In this document: positions 8,645 to 16,890 of the stretch, piece by piece
How the letters are laid out: each line of letters starts with the position of its first letter
Position numbering within the stretch: position 1 is the stretch's first letter
Source of the DNA: an uncultured Erysipelotrichaceae bacterium
GTDB lineage: Bacteria; Bacillota_I; Bacilli_A; RF39; UBA660
DNA: 20,631 nucleotides
Assembly (NCBI GenBank): GCA_902795975.1
Contig: CADBNE010000054.1
Coordinates: 1-20,631 of the forward strand
Direction of reading: 5' to 3'
Program-made: the position numbers and the translations under genes
The notes under the pieces: model-generated
The model's input: only the letters and a program-made list of their open reading frames with translations
The model's database searches: none
Told to the model about the DNA's origin: nothing

Positions 8645-8950
8645 ATGGATGCATTTATAATATTAGTATTAGTAATTATAATAATTTGTTGGGCATGTTA
8701 TAGAAGAAAATTATCAACAGCAGCTTATGGAATTGCAGCATTAGATATATTTTTAAGAATAATAGATTTTATTTCTAGACATATTGGCCATAATGAAATA
8801 TCAAGATTCTTAGGAAATTTTCCAAACAGTATTTTATCAGTTGCTGATCATTATACAAATGGTACTGTTTATTTAATATTAGCTTGGTCATTTGTAATTT
8901 TGATGATTTATTTTTTAGTGTTAACAATTATATCATTTATTAAAAAGTAG
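8645..8950 (+). CDS. Small membrane protein of unknown function
   Basis: The 101-residue product has three hydrophobic stretches: about 4-19, 26-43 (less strongly hydrophobic) and 72-98. Between the last two lies a polar loop with ISRHIGHNEISRF and NFPNSILSVADHYTNG. The Arg-Arg-Lys after the first segment suggests an N-out first helix. I do not recognise a family. Promoter, ribosome site AGGAG and ATG are all clear. Its TAG stop runs into the ribosome site of the next gene, so both genes are very probably translated from one mRNA and may act together at the membrane. Confidence 0.8.
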   Translation: MDAFIILVLVIIIICWACYRRKLSTAAYGIAALDIFLRIIDFISRHIGHNEISRFLGNFPNSILSVADHYTNGTVYLILAWSFVILMIYFLVLTIISFIKK

Positions 8951-8958
8951 GGGATAAT

Positions 8959-9819
8959 GTGGCAAAGAAAAAACGTAGAAGTTCAAGTAGAAGTAAGAAA
9001 AGTAGTAATGATTATTCTTTTTTAGTCTTTCTAGCTCTTATAGGTATAGTAGTAATTATTATATGTTTAATACCTAAGAATGATAGTAAAAAAAGTATTG
9101 AAAAAAGTAATGCTAGTAAAAAATCAAATAAGATTGTAAGTAATATTAAGTCTAGTAAAAGTACAAAAAAAGAAGAGAAAAATAGTAATAGTAATAAAGA
9201 AGAAAAAAGTAAAGAAGATAAGTATGAAGTTGAATATGATGATGAAAATATTAATTTAGAACATGGTATTACTATGACTACTAAAAAAGCTGTTGTTAGT
9301 AATGGTTTAAAAGAAGATAGTTCTAAAAAAATTACTAAATACTTAGATAAAGTAATAGATGATGCTGCTAAAAACTATAAAGAACAAGTTAGTGAAGCAA
9401 AAAGTAGTGAAGGGTATACTTTTAATTATAAATATTCTTTATTAGAAGAAAATAATAAATATTTAATATTTAAATTAGATTATGAATGGCAAGCAGGAGG
9501 ACCTTATCCAATATATTCAAGTGAATATTATATGTTTAATAAAGATAATGGTAATATAGTTGAGTTTGATGATTTATTTACTAAAGATATTAAATCAAAA
9601 GTAAAAGATAATATAGTAAAAAAGATTAATAAAATATATGAAAAACAAAATGATGAATATAGTGATGAATTATCTGACGATGTATTTATAATTGGTTTTT
9701 ATGTATTAAATAATAATAAATTAACTTTCGTATTACCTAGAGGTTATTTTACTGCTTCTGCATATGGTAGTTTAACAATTGATATAGATGAAGATATTTA
9801 TAAAGACTATATAAAATAG
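8959..9819 (+). CDS. Membrane-anchored protein with DUF3298/RsiV-like domain
   Basis: The start is GTG: TAGGGG lies 5 bases before it and no ATG in this frame fits. The ATG at 8957 overlaps it but opens another frame. The 286 residues comprise a basic, Ser-rich head (1-18), one membrane segment (20-39), a low-complexity Lys/Ser/Asn/Glu linker (40-92) and an extracytoplasmic C-terminal domain. That domain has the PdaC/RsiV-type signatures: QAGGPYPIYSSEYYMF (178-193), then a phrase like NGNIVEFDDLFTKD, then FYVLNNNKLTFVLPRGYF and AYGSLTIDI. In B. subtilis RsiV this domain binds lysozyme and anchors an ECF-sigma checkpoint; other members accompany deacetylases. No sigma factor lies next to it, so an anti-sigma role is not supported. 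It could be a cell-wall or envelope sensor, but the role remains unknown. Confidence 0.82.
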   Translation: MAKKKRRSSSRSKKSSNDYSFLVFLALIGIVVIIICLIPKNDSKKSIEKSNASKKSNKIVSNIKSSKSTKKEEKNSNSNKEEKSKEDKYEVEYDDENINLEHGITMTTKKAVVSNGLKEDSSKKITKYLDKVIDDAAKNYKEQVSEAKSSEGYTFNYKYSLLEENNKYLIFKLDYEWQAGGPYPIYSSEYYMFNKDNGNIVEFDDLFTKDIKSKVKDNIVKKINKIYEKQNDEYSDELSDDVFIIGFYVLNNNKLTFVLPRGYFTASAYGSLTIDIDEDIYKDYIK

Positions 9820-9847
9820 TGTCAAAATTTAAATTTTGACATTTTTT
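9820..9847 (+). terminator. Intrinsic terminator before ruvA
   Basis: TGTCAAAATTT (9820-9830) and AAATTTTGACA (9831-9841) form a 22-base perfect palindrome directly after the stop codon, followed by six T residues. The central AATTTAAATT bases supply the loop. Confidence 0.85.
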
Positions 9848-9856
9848 AGTAATAAG

Positions 9857-9886
9857 TATACAAAACAAATGTTTGTATGATATAAT
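9857..9886 (+). promoter_or_regulatory. ruvAB promoter, extended -10
   Basis: TGATATAAT (9878-9886) is an extended -10; TATACA (9857-9862) is a fair -35 at 18 bp. The start point should be near 9893, only about 10 bases before the ruvA ATG, so the ribosome site GGTGAT (9893-9898) would lie at the extreme 5' end of the mRNA. Confidence 0.7.
9862..9875. promoter_or_regulatory. Probable LexA (SOS) box of ruvAB
   Basis: The 14 bases AAAACAAATGTTTG match the Gram-positive SOS box CGAACRNRYGTTYG at 12 positions; only the two outermost left bases differ. The box lies between the -35 and -10 of the ruvA promoter, where LexA would block polymerase. ruvAB belongs to the LexA regulon in B. subtilis. 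Confidence 0.6.
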
Positions 9887-9902
9887 GTACTTGGTGATGA
9901 TT

Positions 9903-10457
9903 ATGTACGAATATATAAATGGTATAGTAACTATGATAGAAAGTAATCATATAGTATTAGAAAATAATGGTATAGGATATCTTATATATGTAGGTAATCC
10001 ATATTCATATATAGAAGGTAAAGAATATAAAGTATATGTATATCAACATGTAAGAGAAGATGAAAATACATTATATGGTTTTAAAAATATGGAAGAAAAA
10101 GATATGTTTTTAAGACTTATTGAAGTAAAAGGATTAGGATGTAAAATGGCACTTCCTATGTTAGCAAGCGGAAGTATAGATAGTTTATGGAATGCTATTG
10201 AAGGAGAAAATGTATTCTATTTAAAGAAGTTTCCTAAAATAGGAGATAAAGTAGCTAGACAAATTATTTTAGATTTAAGAGGTAAAATATCTCGTTCTAA
10301 TCAATTAGTTGATGAAAGAAGTTTTACAGAGTTAATAGAAGTATTAAAAGGATTAGGATATAAACAAGCTGATATTAAGAAAATATTAAATGATGTAGAT
10401 GTTAATATGACTATTGAAGAACAAGTTAAAGAAGCTTTAAAATTATTATTAAAGTAG
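9903..10457 (+). CDS. ruvA: Holliday junction DNA helicase RuvA
   Basis: RuvA forms tetramers on four-way junctions and loads RuvB rings for branch migration. The 184 residues begin MYEYINGIV like most RuvA proteins. Visible are the N-terminal OB-type barrel (1-62), the two helix-hairpin-helix motifs KGLGCKMA (76-83) and PKIGDKVA (111-118), DLRGKI at the end of domain II, and a short C-terminal domain III (about 140-184) that contacts RuvB. In-frame ATGs at 9873, 9885 and 9897 exist, but they lie in the promoter or the ribosome site, so the ATG at 9903 is chosen. It is the first gene of the long plus-strand unit, 12 bases before ruvB. Confidence 0.95.
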   Translation: MYEYINGIVTMIESNHIVLENNGIGYLIYVGNPYSYIEGKEYKVYVYQHVREDENTLYGFKNMEEKDMFLRLIEVKGLGCKMALPMLASGSIDSLWNAIEGENVFYLKKFPKIGDKVARQIILDLRGKISRSNQLVDERSFTELIEVLKGLGYKQADIKKILNDVDVNMTIEEQVKEALKLLLK

Positions 10458-10469
10458 GAGTGATAATCA

Positions 10470-11465
10470 ATGAATGATAGAATTACTAGTGGAGAAAAAA
10501 TGTCTGATGATAGTTTTGAAAAAAGTATTAGACCAGAAAGTATTGATGAATATATTGGACAAAGTGAAGTAAAAGAAAACTTAAACATATTTATTAAGGC
10601 TGCTAAAATGCGTAATGAACCATTAGACCATGTATTATTATATGGTCCACCTGGACTAGGTAAAACTACATTATCATATATAATAGCTAATGAATTAGGT
10701 TCTAATATTAGAACTACTAGTGGTCCATCTATTGAAAAAAGTGGAGATTTAGCTGCAGTATTATCTAGTTTAGAAGAGGGAGATGTATTATTTATTGATG
10801 AAATACATCGTATACCTAGATTTATAGAAGAAATATTGTATTCAGCAATGGAAGATTTTACTTTAGATATAATAGTAGGTAGTGATTCAAATAGTAGAAA
10901 TATTAGAATAGATTTACCTCCATTTACTTTAGTAGGCGCTACTACTAGAGCAGGAGACCTTACTGGGCCATTACGTGATAGATTTGGAATAATAAATAAA
11001 TTGAATTATTATACTGAAGAAGAATTACAAAAGATTGCTAAAAGAACTAGTAAAGTATTAAATGTAAATATTACAGATGATGCAGCATTAGAATTAGCAC
11101 GACGTAGTAGAGGTACTCCAAGAATTACTAATAGATTATTTAGAAGAGTTAGAGATTTTGCATTAGTAATGGGTAATGGAGATATTGATTTAGAAATTAC
11201 TAAATTAGCTCTTGATAGATTAAAAGTAGATAGTTTAGGACTTGATAATACAGATTATAATTTACTTAAATCAATTATTGAAAAATTTGATGGTGGACCA
11301 GTTGGAATAGAAGCTATTGCTTCTTCAATTGGTGAAGAACAAACAACAATAGAAGATGTATATGAACCATATTTATTACAAACAGGATTATTAAAGAGAA
11401 CAAATAGAGGTCGTATTGTTACAAAGAAAGCATATGACCATTTAGGAATACCATATAAGGTATAA
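10470..11465 (+). CDS. ruvB: Holliday junction branch migration ATPase RuvB
   Basis: This AAA+ motor pumps DNA through the RuvA-bound junction. The 331 residues are the usual family length. Walker A is GPPGLGKT (59-66), Walker B LFIDEIH (D110-E111), sensor 1 lies in [18 protein letters not shown], which includes the arginine finger region, and sensor 2 is in [17 protein letters not shown]. The winged-helix DNA-binding domain at the C-terminus ends with [26 protein letters not shown] overlaps the ruvA stop and stands 5 bases before the ATG, so expression is coupled to ruvA. Key residues all look intact. Confidence 0.97.
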   Translation: MNDRITSGEKMSDDSFEKSIRPESIDEYIGQSEVKENLNIFIKAAKMRNEPLDHVLLYGPPGLGKTTLSYIIANELGSNIRTTSGPSIEKSGDLAAVLSSLEEGDVLFIDEIHRIPRFIEEILYSAMEDFTLDIIVGSDSNSRNIRIDLPPFTLVGATTRAGDLTGPLRDRFGIINKLNYYTEEELQKIAKRTSKVLNVNITDDAALELARRSRGTPRITNRLFRRVRDFALVMGNGDIDLEITKLALDRLKVDSLGLDNTDYNLLKSIIEKFDGGPVGIEAIASSIGEEQTTIEDVYEPYLLQTGLLKRTNRGRIVTKKAYDHLGIPYKV

Positions 11466-11477
11466 GGAGTGTTATAT

Positions 11478-12200
11478 ATGTTTAATTTTAAGAAAGCTGT
11501 ATTAATAATACATGGATTTGCTGGTGGAACTTATGACCAAGAACCTTTATTTTTTAGATTGCAATCAGAATCTAAATTTGCTGTTTATAATTTTACATTG
11601 CCAGGTCATATTACAAATTTATCAACAAATGTAGAATATCATGATTGGATTCATGCTGTTGATAAAAGAATAGATAAATTAATTAGTATAGGTTATAAGG
11701 ATATATATGTTATTGGACACAGTATGGGAGGAGTTTTAGCAACCTATGCTGCTAATAAATATAAACAAGTTAAAAAAGTTGTTTTAGTTGCGCCTGCTTT
11801 TACATATTTATCAACTGAAGATAAGTCAACTTTTAGTAAATCACTTAAATGTGGACCAGAGATAATAAAAGAATATAATCCAAAAGAAATAATATCTAGA
11901 TTTTTAAAAGTATCTATTCAACAATTAAAAGAGTTTGAAAAAATAGTTAATGATTCACAAGATAATCCTAGTAAATTAGAAGTTCCTACATTAATTATAC
12001 AAGGAACAAGTGATTCATTGGTGCCATATGAAAGTTCAGAAAATATTTTTAATAAAATGAAATGTAAAAAATATTTAATTGAAATTGATGGAGTTACTCA
12101 TGATGTATTCTTTGGTGTAAAAGTTAATGAGATATGTGATGAAATATGTAATTTCTTAAAAAAGAATAATTATAGTGCAGAAAATATAAGAAAGTGGTAA
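11478..12200 (+). CDS. Alpha/beta hydrolase, carboxylesterase or monoacylglycerol lipase type
   Basis: The 240-residue cytosolic hydrolase has the oxyanion motif HGFAGG (from H12), nucleophile elbow GHSMGG with Ser82, acid D179 in GTSDSLVP and His208 in GVTHDVF, a complete Ser-Asp-His triad. The closest type I recognise is the Est30/YvaK-like carboxylesterase or monoacylglycerol lipase group (COG1647), which hydrolyses short acyl esters or monoglycerides; the substrate is not readable. AAGGAG at 11464-11469 and 8 bases of spacing select the ATG at 11478; an in-frame GTG at 11469 lies in the ribosome site and is rejected. It follows ruvB by 12 bases and is followed by a terminator-like hairpin. 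A hydrolase between ruvB and queA is not part of the usual Firmicutes order. Confidence 0.9.
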   Translation: MFNFKKAVLIIHGFAGGTYDQEPLFFRLQSESKFAVYNFTLPGHITNLSTNVEYHDWIHAVDKRIDKLISIGYKDIYVIGHSMGGVLATYAANKYKQVKKVVLVAPAFTYLSTEDKSTFSKSLKCGPEIIKEYNPKEIISRFLKVSIQQLKEFEKIVNDSQDNPSKLEVPTLIIQGTSDSLVPYESSENIFNKMKCKKYLIEIDGVTHDVFFGVKVNEICDEICNFLKKNNYSAENIRKW

Positions 12201-12236
12201 AATATATTTGTTATTTTAAACAAATATATTTTTTTT
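12200..12236 (+). terminator. Terminator-like hairpin directly upstream of the queA ribosome site
   Basis: AATATATTTGTT (12201-12212) and AACAAATATATT (12219-12230) pair perfectly around ATTTTA, and eight T residues end at 12236. The queA ribosome site GAGGTGAT starts at the very next base. I find no convincing promoter between, so the distal genes probably rely on read-through, making this a partial terminator or attenuator. Confidence 0.75.
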
Positions 12237-12246
12237 GAGGTGATTT

Positions 12247-13269
12247 ATGAAAACTGATGATTTTGATTACTATTTACCAGAGGAGTTAATTGCGCAAACT
12301 CCATTAGATAAAAGAGATAGTTCTAAACTATTAGTATTAGATAAAAACACAGGTGAAATAGAACATAAACATTTTAGTGATATAATTGATTATTTAGATT
12401 CAAATGATGTATTAGTACTTAATGATACTAAAGTTATACCTGCTAGATTAATAGGTACTAAAGAAGATACAGGTGCTGTAATAGAAGTATTAATGTTAAA
12501 AGACTTAGGTAATAATAAATGGGAATGTTTATCTAAACCAGCTAAAAGAGTTAAATTAGATACTATAGTTAAATTCTCAGATAAATTAAGTGCTAAATGC
12601 GTTGGCGTTGGTGAAGATGGTATTAGACAATTTGAATTAATATATGATGGTATATTATATGAAATATTAGATGAACTTGGTGAGATGCCACTACCACCAT
12701 ATATACATGAAAAATTAAAAGATAAAGATAGATATCAAACAGTTTATGCTAAAAATCCAGGAAGTGCTGCAGCACCAACTGCAGGATTACACTTTACAGA
12801 AGATTTATTATGTAAATTAAAAGATAAAGGTGTAAAAATATTATATGTTACTTTACATGTAGGTTTAGGTACATTTAGACCTGTAAGTGTAGAAGATGTT
12901 ACTAAACATAAAATGCATAGTGAATTTTATCAAATGAGTAAAGAAGTAGCAGATGAACTTAATAAAGCTAAAAGTGAAGGTAAAAGAATAATAAGCGTTG
13001 GAACTACATCAACAAGAACTCTAGAAACTATTATGGGATTATATGGAGAATTTAAAGAATGTAGTGGTAATACAGAAATATTTATATATCCAGGTTATGA
13101 ATTTAAAGCAATTGATTCACTTATTACTAATTTTCATTTACCTAAATCAACTTTAGTTATGTTAGTAAGTGCTTTAGCAGGAAAAGAAAATATTATGAAT
13201 GCTTATAAAGTAGCAGTAGAAAATAAATATCGTTTCTTTTCTTTTGGCGATAGTATGTTTATAAAATAA
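12247..13269 (+). CDS. queA: S-adenosylmethionine:tRNA ribosyltransferase-isomerase QueA
   Basis: QueA transfers and isomerises the ribosyl part of SAM onto preQ1-modified tRNA (GUN anticodons, position 34) to give epoxyqueuosine. The 340 residues match the family in length and carry [27 protein letters not shown] (56-68), the region ending in [22 protein letters not shown] (172-184) and [12 protein letters not shown], and end in [11 protein letters not shown] as expected. GAGGTGAT is 2 bases before the ATG at 12247. The usual partner tgt is not in the window; instead two unrelated metallopeptidase-like genes follow, the first overlapping the queA stop by one base (TAATG). Presence of QueA implies that the cell uses queuosine or salvages a precursor. 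Confidence 0.97.
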   Translation: MKTDDFDYYLPEELIAQTPLDKRDSSKLLVLDKNTGEIEHKHFSDIIDYLDSNDVLVLNDTKVIPARLIGTKEDTGAVIEVLMLKDLGNNKWECLSKPAKRVKLDTIVKFSDKLSAKCVGVGEDGIRQFELIYDGILYEILDELGEMPLPPYIHEKLKDKDRYQTVYAKNPGSAAAPTAGLHFTEDLLCKLKDKGVKILYVTLHVGLGTFRPVSVEDVTKHKMHSEFYQMSKEVADELNKAKSEGKRIISVGTTSTRTLETIMGLYGEFKECSGNTEIFIYPGYEFKAIDSLITNFHLPKSTLVMLVSALAGKENIMNAYKVAVENKYRFFSFGDSMFIK

Positions 13270-14240
13270 TGGATATAAATATAATTAATAAAGTTTTAGC
13301 ATCTGAATATTATTTAGATGAATATAAGTTAGAAGATTTAAAATTTATAAGTGATTTAGTTAAGATAGTATTAAGTGTTCCTCAAAAACTGGATGTTCCT
13401 AAATATAAAATGCCTATGAATTTAAAAACAAGTTTATATCATGCAAAAAAATTCTTAGGAGAATTAAATGAAGATTATAAAAAAGATTTAGAGGATGCAA
13501 TAAATAGTGGATATGCTGTATTTAGAGTTGTTGATGATTTATATGAAGTATCAGCTACTTTAAATGATCAAGATAATAAGTATATAGAATATAATATGAC
13601 AGGATATGTATTTGATATTTATTCTATAGTTCATGAATTAATACATTATACTTCATTAAATGTAAAAAATAAAACTATTAATTGGAGATTAACAACAGAA
13701 GCATATGCTTTTGTAGCAGAAGCTTTATTATCTAAATATTTAAAAAGTGTTCCATATACTATTCCAGAAATAGAGTTAAATGATATATCTAATATTATAG
13801 GAATAGTAGAAAAAACATTTATGTTAGATTTTGAAATAGAATTAATGAAGAAATTTTTAGATAAAAAGAATATAAGTATGAAAGATATAGTTAATATATT
13901 AAAAAATAAGAATAAAACATATATAGAGTATGCAGTATTAGATTTACAAAGTATACAAGATAGATATAATCAAGATAAAATACTTGAATTAAATTTTTCT
14001 AGTTATCAAACATATATAATAGGTTATTTATTAGCAACTCATATACTTAGTAAAATAAATAATGATAGAAGTTATATAAAAGAATATATTAATCTTATAA
14101 ATAATTCAAACAATATGACATTTGTAGAAACATTGAAAAAGTTGGATTTAGAAGTAATTGATGAAGATAATGTTATATTATCTGATAATAGTATAAAAGT
14201 ATTAAAAAGGGAATATAAGAAAAGAGTTGAGGCATTATAG
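13269..14240 (+). CDS. Putative HExxH zinc metallopeptidase, short M3-like (copy 1)
   Basis: The 323-residue protein has HELIH (122-126) and a downstream Glu E144 in TTEAYAF, 18 residues after the second His. That fits a gluzincin site (two His and one Glu binding zinc, E123 as catalytic base). The C-terminal part, with YQTYIIGYLLATHIL and later FVETLKKLDLEV, follows the pattern of the end of oligopeptidase F/M3 enzymes. Those are about 600 residues, so this would be a minimal, very divergent relative; I infer this from motif order only. No signal peptide or membrane segment is seen, so it is probably cytosolic. It has no clear ribosome site and overlaps queA by one base, so translation is probably coupled. 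The next gene is a divergent paralogue of similar length. Substrate and role are unknown. Confidence 0.75.
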   Translation: MDINIINKVLASEYYLDEYKLEDLKFISDLVKIVLSVPQKLDVPKYKMPMNLKTSLYHAKKFLGELNEDYKKDLEDAINSGYAVFRVVDDLYEVSATLNDQDNKYIEYNMTGYVFDIYSIVHELIHYTSLNVKNKTINWRLTTEAYAFVAEALLSKYLKSVPYTIPEIELNDISNIIGIVEKTFMLDFEIELMKKFLDKKNISMKDIVNILKNKNKTYIEYAVLDLQSIQDRYNQDKILELNFSSYQTYIIGYLLATHILSKINNDRSYIKEYINLINNSNNMTFVETLKKLDLEVIDEDNVILSDNSIKVLKREYKKRVEAL

Positions 14241-14260
14241 AATTCTTTAAAAGGAAAAAA

Positions 14261-15229
14261 ATGGAAAAATACATAGATTTTTTTCTAAATAATTTTTGTG
14301 TATGTTATCCTTTTTATACAAAAAATTTATATAAAAATATAGAATTAACTGAATTATTAGTAGATATGTATAATACTACATATATACCACCTATGAATAA
14401 TTATATAACTAAATTTGATAGAGAATCTACAATAGAATTAGCTTATGAAGTATTAGAAAGTATTTCTCCATTTATTGCTAACAGATATTTAAAAGAGGTA
14501 AAAAATGGTGTTATAAACTTTGGTAATTATGGTTTTTCAAGTACAAAAAATGAAAATAATAATTATAATATTTATGTACATGATGAAGGAAATATAGTAA
14601 CGCCAATGATTAGTGTACATGAATTTTTTCATTTATTACATTTAGAAAAATGTAATTATAATTTAGATGATGAAAATTATTATTGTTATACTGAAGCATT
14701 AGGTATGGCAGCTGATTTTTATTTTATAATGTATGTTGTTAATAATAAAAAAGACTTAGTTGATGATATTAAGGAAGCAATTAGTGAATATTATATTAGA
14801 ATATATAAATTAGCTAATGATTCATTAGTAGATGGTTTATTAATATCTATATATAATGATAAAAATAAATTATCTAAAAAATATATTAAACAATATGTAG
14901 AAGAAAACAAATTAAATGAAAAATATAAAAAAATAATGAGTTATAAGGAATATGCTTGTTTAGATTATTATGAAAATATAAGATATATATATAGTTTACC
15001 TCAAGCATTAATTATTGCTTATAAATTATATAATGAAGAACAATATAGAAATAATTTTATTGATATGATAAATGATTTTGAATATATGGATTATATTAAA
15101 TGGGCAGATAAATATTATAACTGTTATATCAAAGATGATAAGATATATGAGTTATTTAGATTGTTAAGATGTAATATGTATAATCTATATAAAGATGATG
15201 AAAAGGTTAAAAAATTAGGTGAAATATGA
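14261..15229 (+). CDS. Putative HExxH zinc metallopeptidase, short M3-like (copy 2)
   Basis: The 322-residue product parallels the preceding protein: HEFFH (120-124) is followed by a third His (H127) and by E145 in YTEALGMAADF, 21 residues after H124. Length, position of the HExxH at about residue 120, the EA-containing helix after it and the C-terminal block (IYSLPQALIIAYKLY, then a segment ending in the WADKYYNC region) correspond to copy 1, although direct identity is low. This points to an old tandem duplication. HELLH-type His spacing (HExxHxxH) is reminiscent of M3 enzymes. It is cytosolic by sequence. AAGGA (14251-14255) is 5 bases before the ATG. Its TGA overlaps the miaA ATG (ATGA), so the pair is embedded in the tRNA-modification unit. 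Confidence 0.75.
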   Translation: MEKYIDFFLNNFCVCYPFYTKNLYKNIELTELLVDMYNTTYIPPMNNYITKFDRESTIELAYEVLESISPFIANRYLKEVKNGVINFGNYGFSSTKNENNNYNIYVHDEGNIVTPMISVHEFFHLLHLEKCNYNLDDENYYCYTEALGMAADFYFIMYVVNNKKDLVDDIKEAISEYYIRIYKLANDSLVDGLLISIYNDKNKLSKKYIKQYVEENKLNEKYKKIMSYKEYACLDYYENIRYIYSLPQALIIAYKLYNEEQYRNNFIDMINDFEYMDYIKWADKYYNCYIKDDKIYELFRLLRCNMYNLYKDDEKVKKLGEI

Positions 15230-16110
15230 TTATAGTAATAGCTGGTCCTACAGCAGTAGGTAAAACTAAAATGAGTATAGAGTTATCAAAATTATTAGAT
15301 GGTGAAGTAATAAATGCTGATAGTACTCAAGTATATAAAGATATGAATATAGGTACTGCTAAAGTTACTGAAGAAGAAAAAGAAGGTATAGTACATCATT
15401 TAATAGATATCAAAAATATAGATGAAGATTATACTGTATATGATTATCAAAAAGATTGTAGAAAGTGTATAGATGATATATTAAGTAGGGGTAAAACAGC
15501 AATATTAGTTGGTGGTACTGGATTATATATTAAAGCAGCACTATATAATTATGAATTTGAAGATGAAGATAATAAATATGATTTTAGTAATTTATCTAAT
15601 GAAGAATTATATAATAAATTAAAAGAATTAGATCCTAATACTGATATACATATTAATAATAGAAAAAGAGTAGAAAGAGCATTAACATATTGTATGAATA
15701 ATAATAAACCTATTAGTGAAAATATAAGTGGTAATGAACTTATATATGATGATGTTTTCTTTATAGGTTTAACTACTGATAGAGATATATTATATGATAG
15801 AATTAATAGAAGAGTAGATGTAATGGTTAATGATGGACTACTTGATGAAGCAAAAAAAATATATGATACTAATATAAGAAGTAAAGCAGTATTAACACCT
15901 ATATGTTATAAAGAATTATTTGAATATTTTGATAATAATATAACTTTAGATGAAGCCTTAGATTTAATAAGACAAAGAAGTAGAAAGTATGCTAAAAGAC
16001 AATATACATGGTTTAATCATCAAATACCTATTAAATGGTTTGATGTAGATTTTAGTAATTTTGATAATACAATTAAAGAAGTATATGACTATATAAAAAA
16101 GGAAAGATAA
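15226..16110 (+). CDS. miaA: tRNA dimethylallyltransferase MiaA
   Basis: MiaA transfers a dimethylallyl group to N6 of A37 in tRNAs reading UNN codons. The 294 residues begin at the P-loop GPTAVGKT (7-14) and show DSTQVYKDMNIGTAK, HHLIDI, the GGTGLYIKA motif, RKRVERAL, and the C-terminal RKYAKRQYTWF that binds tRNA. The stretch normally written IGYKE reads ICYKE (226-230): Gly is replaced by Cys227. The ATG overlaps the stop of the preceding gene (ATGA), so the start is fixed by coupling and by the P-loop position. Its stop codon lies in the stem of the terminator. With queA it makes this unit a tRNA anticodon-loop modification cluster. Confidence 0.96.
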   Translation: MIIVIAGPTAVGKTKMSIELSKLLDGEVINADSTQVYKDMNIGTAKVTEEEKEGIVHHLIDIKNIDEDYTVYDYQKDCRKCIDDILSRGKTAILVGGTGLYIKAALYNYEFEDEDNKYDFSNLSNEELYNKLKELDPNTDIHINNRKRVERALTYCMNNNKPISENISGNELIYDDVFFIGLTTDRDILYDRINRRVDVMVNDGLLDEAKKIYDTNIRSKAVLTPICYKELFEYFDNNITLDEALDLIRQRSRKYAKRQYTWFNHQIPIKWFDVDFSNFDNTIKEVYDYIKKER

Positions 16111-16124
16111 AATCTTTCCTTTTT
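16096..16124. terminator. Bidirectional terminator between miaA and the CPBP protease gene
   Basis: AAAAAGGAAAGAT (16096-16108) and ATCTTTCCTTTTT (16112-16124) pair perfectly around three A residues. The A and T ends of the stem give a U tract in both directions. The stem covers the miaA stop and touches the stop of the convergent gene. Confidence 0.85.
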
Positions 16125-16812
16125 ACATAGCAATAAATTGTACAAGTAGTGCAAAAGTATTATGTATAATATGTAAACTAATAGGTACACATGAATTATT
16201 AGATTTATATAATGTATATGCAAAGAAACTACCTGGTATACCATATGGAATAATATATAAGTAATCTATTATTGTTTTTGCTTCACCAAGTACATGCATA
16301 CTACCAAATATTAAACCAGATAATATGATAAATAACCATTTATATTTACCAATTATTTTATATAAAGATATTCTAAATATTAATTCTTCTAATATAGGTC
16401 CTACAATACATGCAAGTATTATCATTATAAAAGGATTACCCTTAATTAATTCTCTAACACCTTGTTCATTTTTTGCAATACTACCACCAATTATAAATAA
16501 TATAGTGTTAGCTATATACATTGCTATAAGTGCAAATAACCAATATTTAATATATGTCTTTAAATAATACTTAATATTACTTTTATAAGTTTTAAAATCT
16601 AATTTTAATGTTTTAAAGTGTACCAATATAATAATAATTAATATTATAGCTTCATATAATAATGATATAACATATTTACTTGTTTCAGATAAATTTTCTA
16701 CATTAATCCCAAATAAAGATATTATTAATCCAGAGAATAAACTAAGGAAAAAATATAGAAATATTGCTAAAATACCTAAAAAAACATCATAACGTTTATT
16801 TCGTTTATCCAT
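16123..16812 (-). CDS. CPBP-family intramembrane metalloprotease
   Basis: The 229-residue protein has about six to eight hydrophobic segments and the three motifs of the CAAX/CPBP (ABI) family: EELIFR with E142, E143 and R147, FGSMH with H173, and HIIHN with H214 or H217 and N218. Members are prenyl-protein CAAX proteases in eukaryotes; bacterial ones often serve in bacteriocin maturation or immunity, or act on unknown membrane substrates. No bacteriocin gene is seen nearby. GGAGTGAT on the minus strand stands 3 bases before the ATG at 16812. The gene is single, with its own extended -10 promoter, divergent from the nusA operon and convergent with miaA. Confidence 0.92.
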   Translation of the reverse strand: MDKRNKRYDVFLGILAIFLYFFLSLFSGLIISLFGINVENLSETSKYVISLLYEAIILIIIILVHFKTLKLDFKTYKSNIKYYLKTYIKYWLFALIAMYIANTILFIIGGSIAKNEQGVRELIKGNPFIMIILACIVGPILEELIFRISLYKIIGKYKWLFIILSGLIFGSMHVLGEAKTIIDYLYIIPYGIPGSFFAYTLYKSNNSCVPISLHIIHNTFALLVQFIAM

Positions 16813-16834
16813 TTTATCACTCCAACTATTATTA

Positions 16835-16843
16835 ATTATAGCA
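16835..16843 (-). promoter_or_regulatory. Extended -10 promoter of the CPBP protease gene
   Basis: On the minus strand the bases read TGCTATAAT, a perfect extended -10. The -35 zone is only T/A-rich. The start should be near 16828, about 16 bases before the ATG, with the ribosome site in that leader. Confidence 0.7.
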
Positions 16844-16890
16844 AAATTTATAAAAAAAATTATAAAAAAGTATTAAATTTAAAAAAAGTG

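Noticed and set aside
12200..12246. preQ1 riboswitch in front of queA
   Set aside because: The stretch is a simple perfect hairpin with a T tract; the C-rich loop and A-rich tail of preQ1 aptamers are absent.
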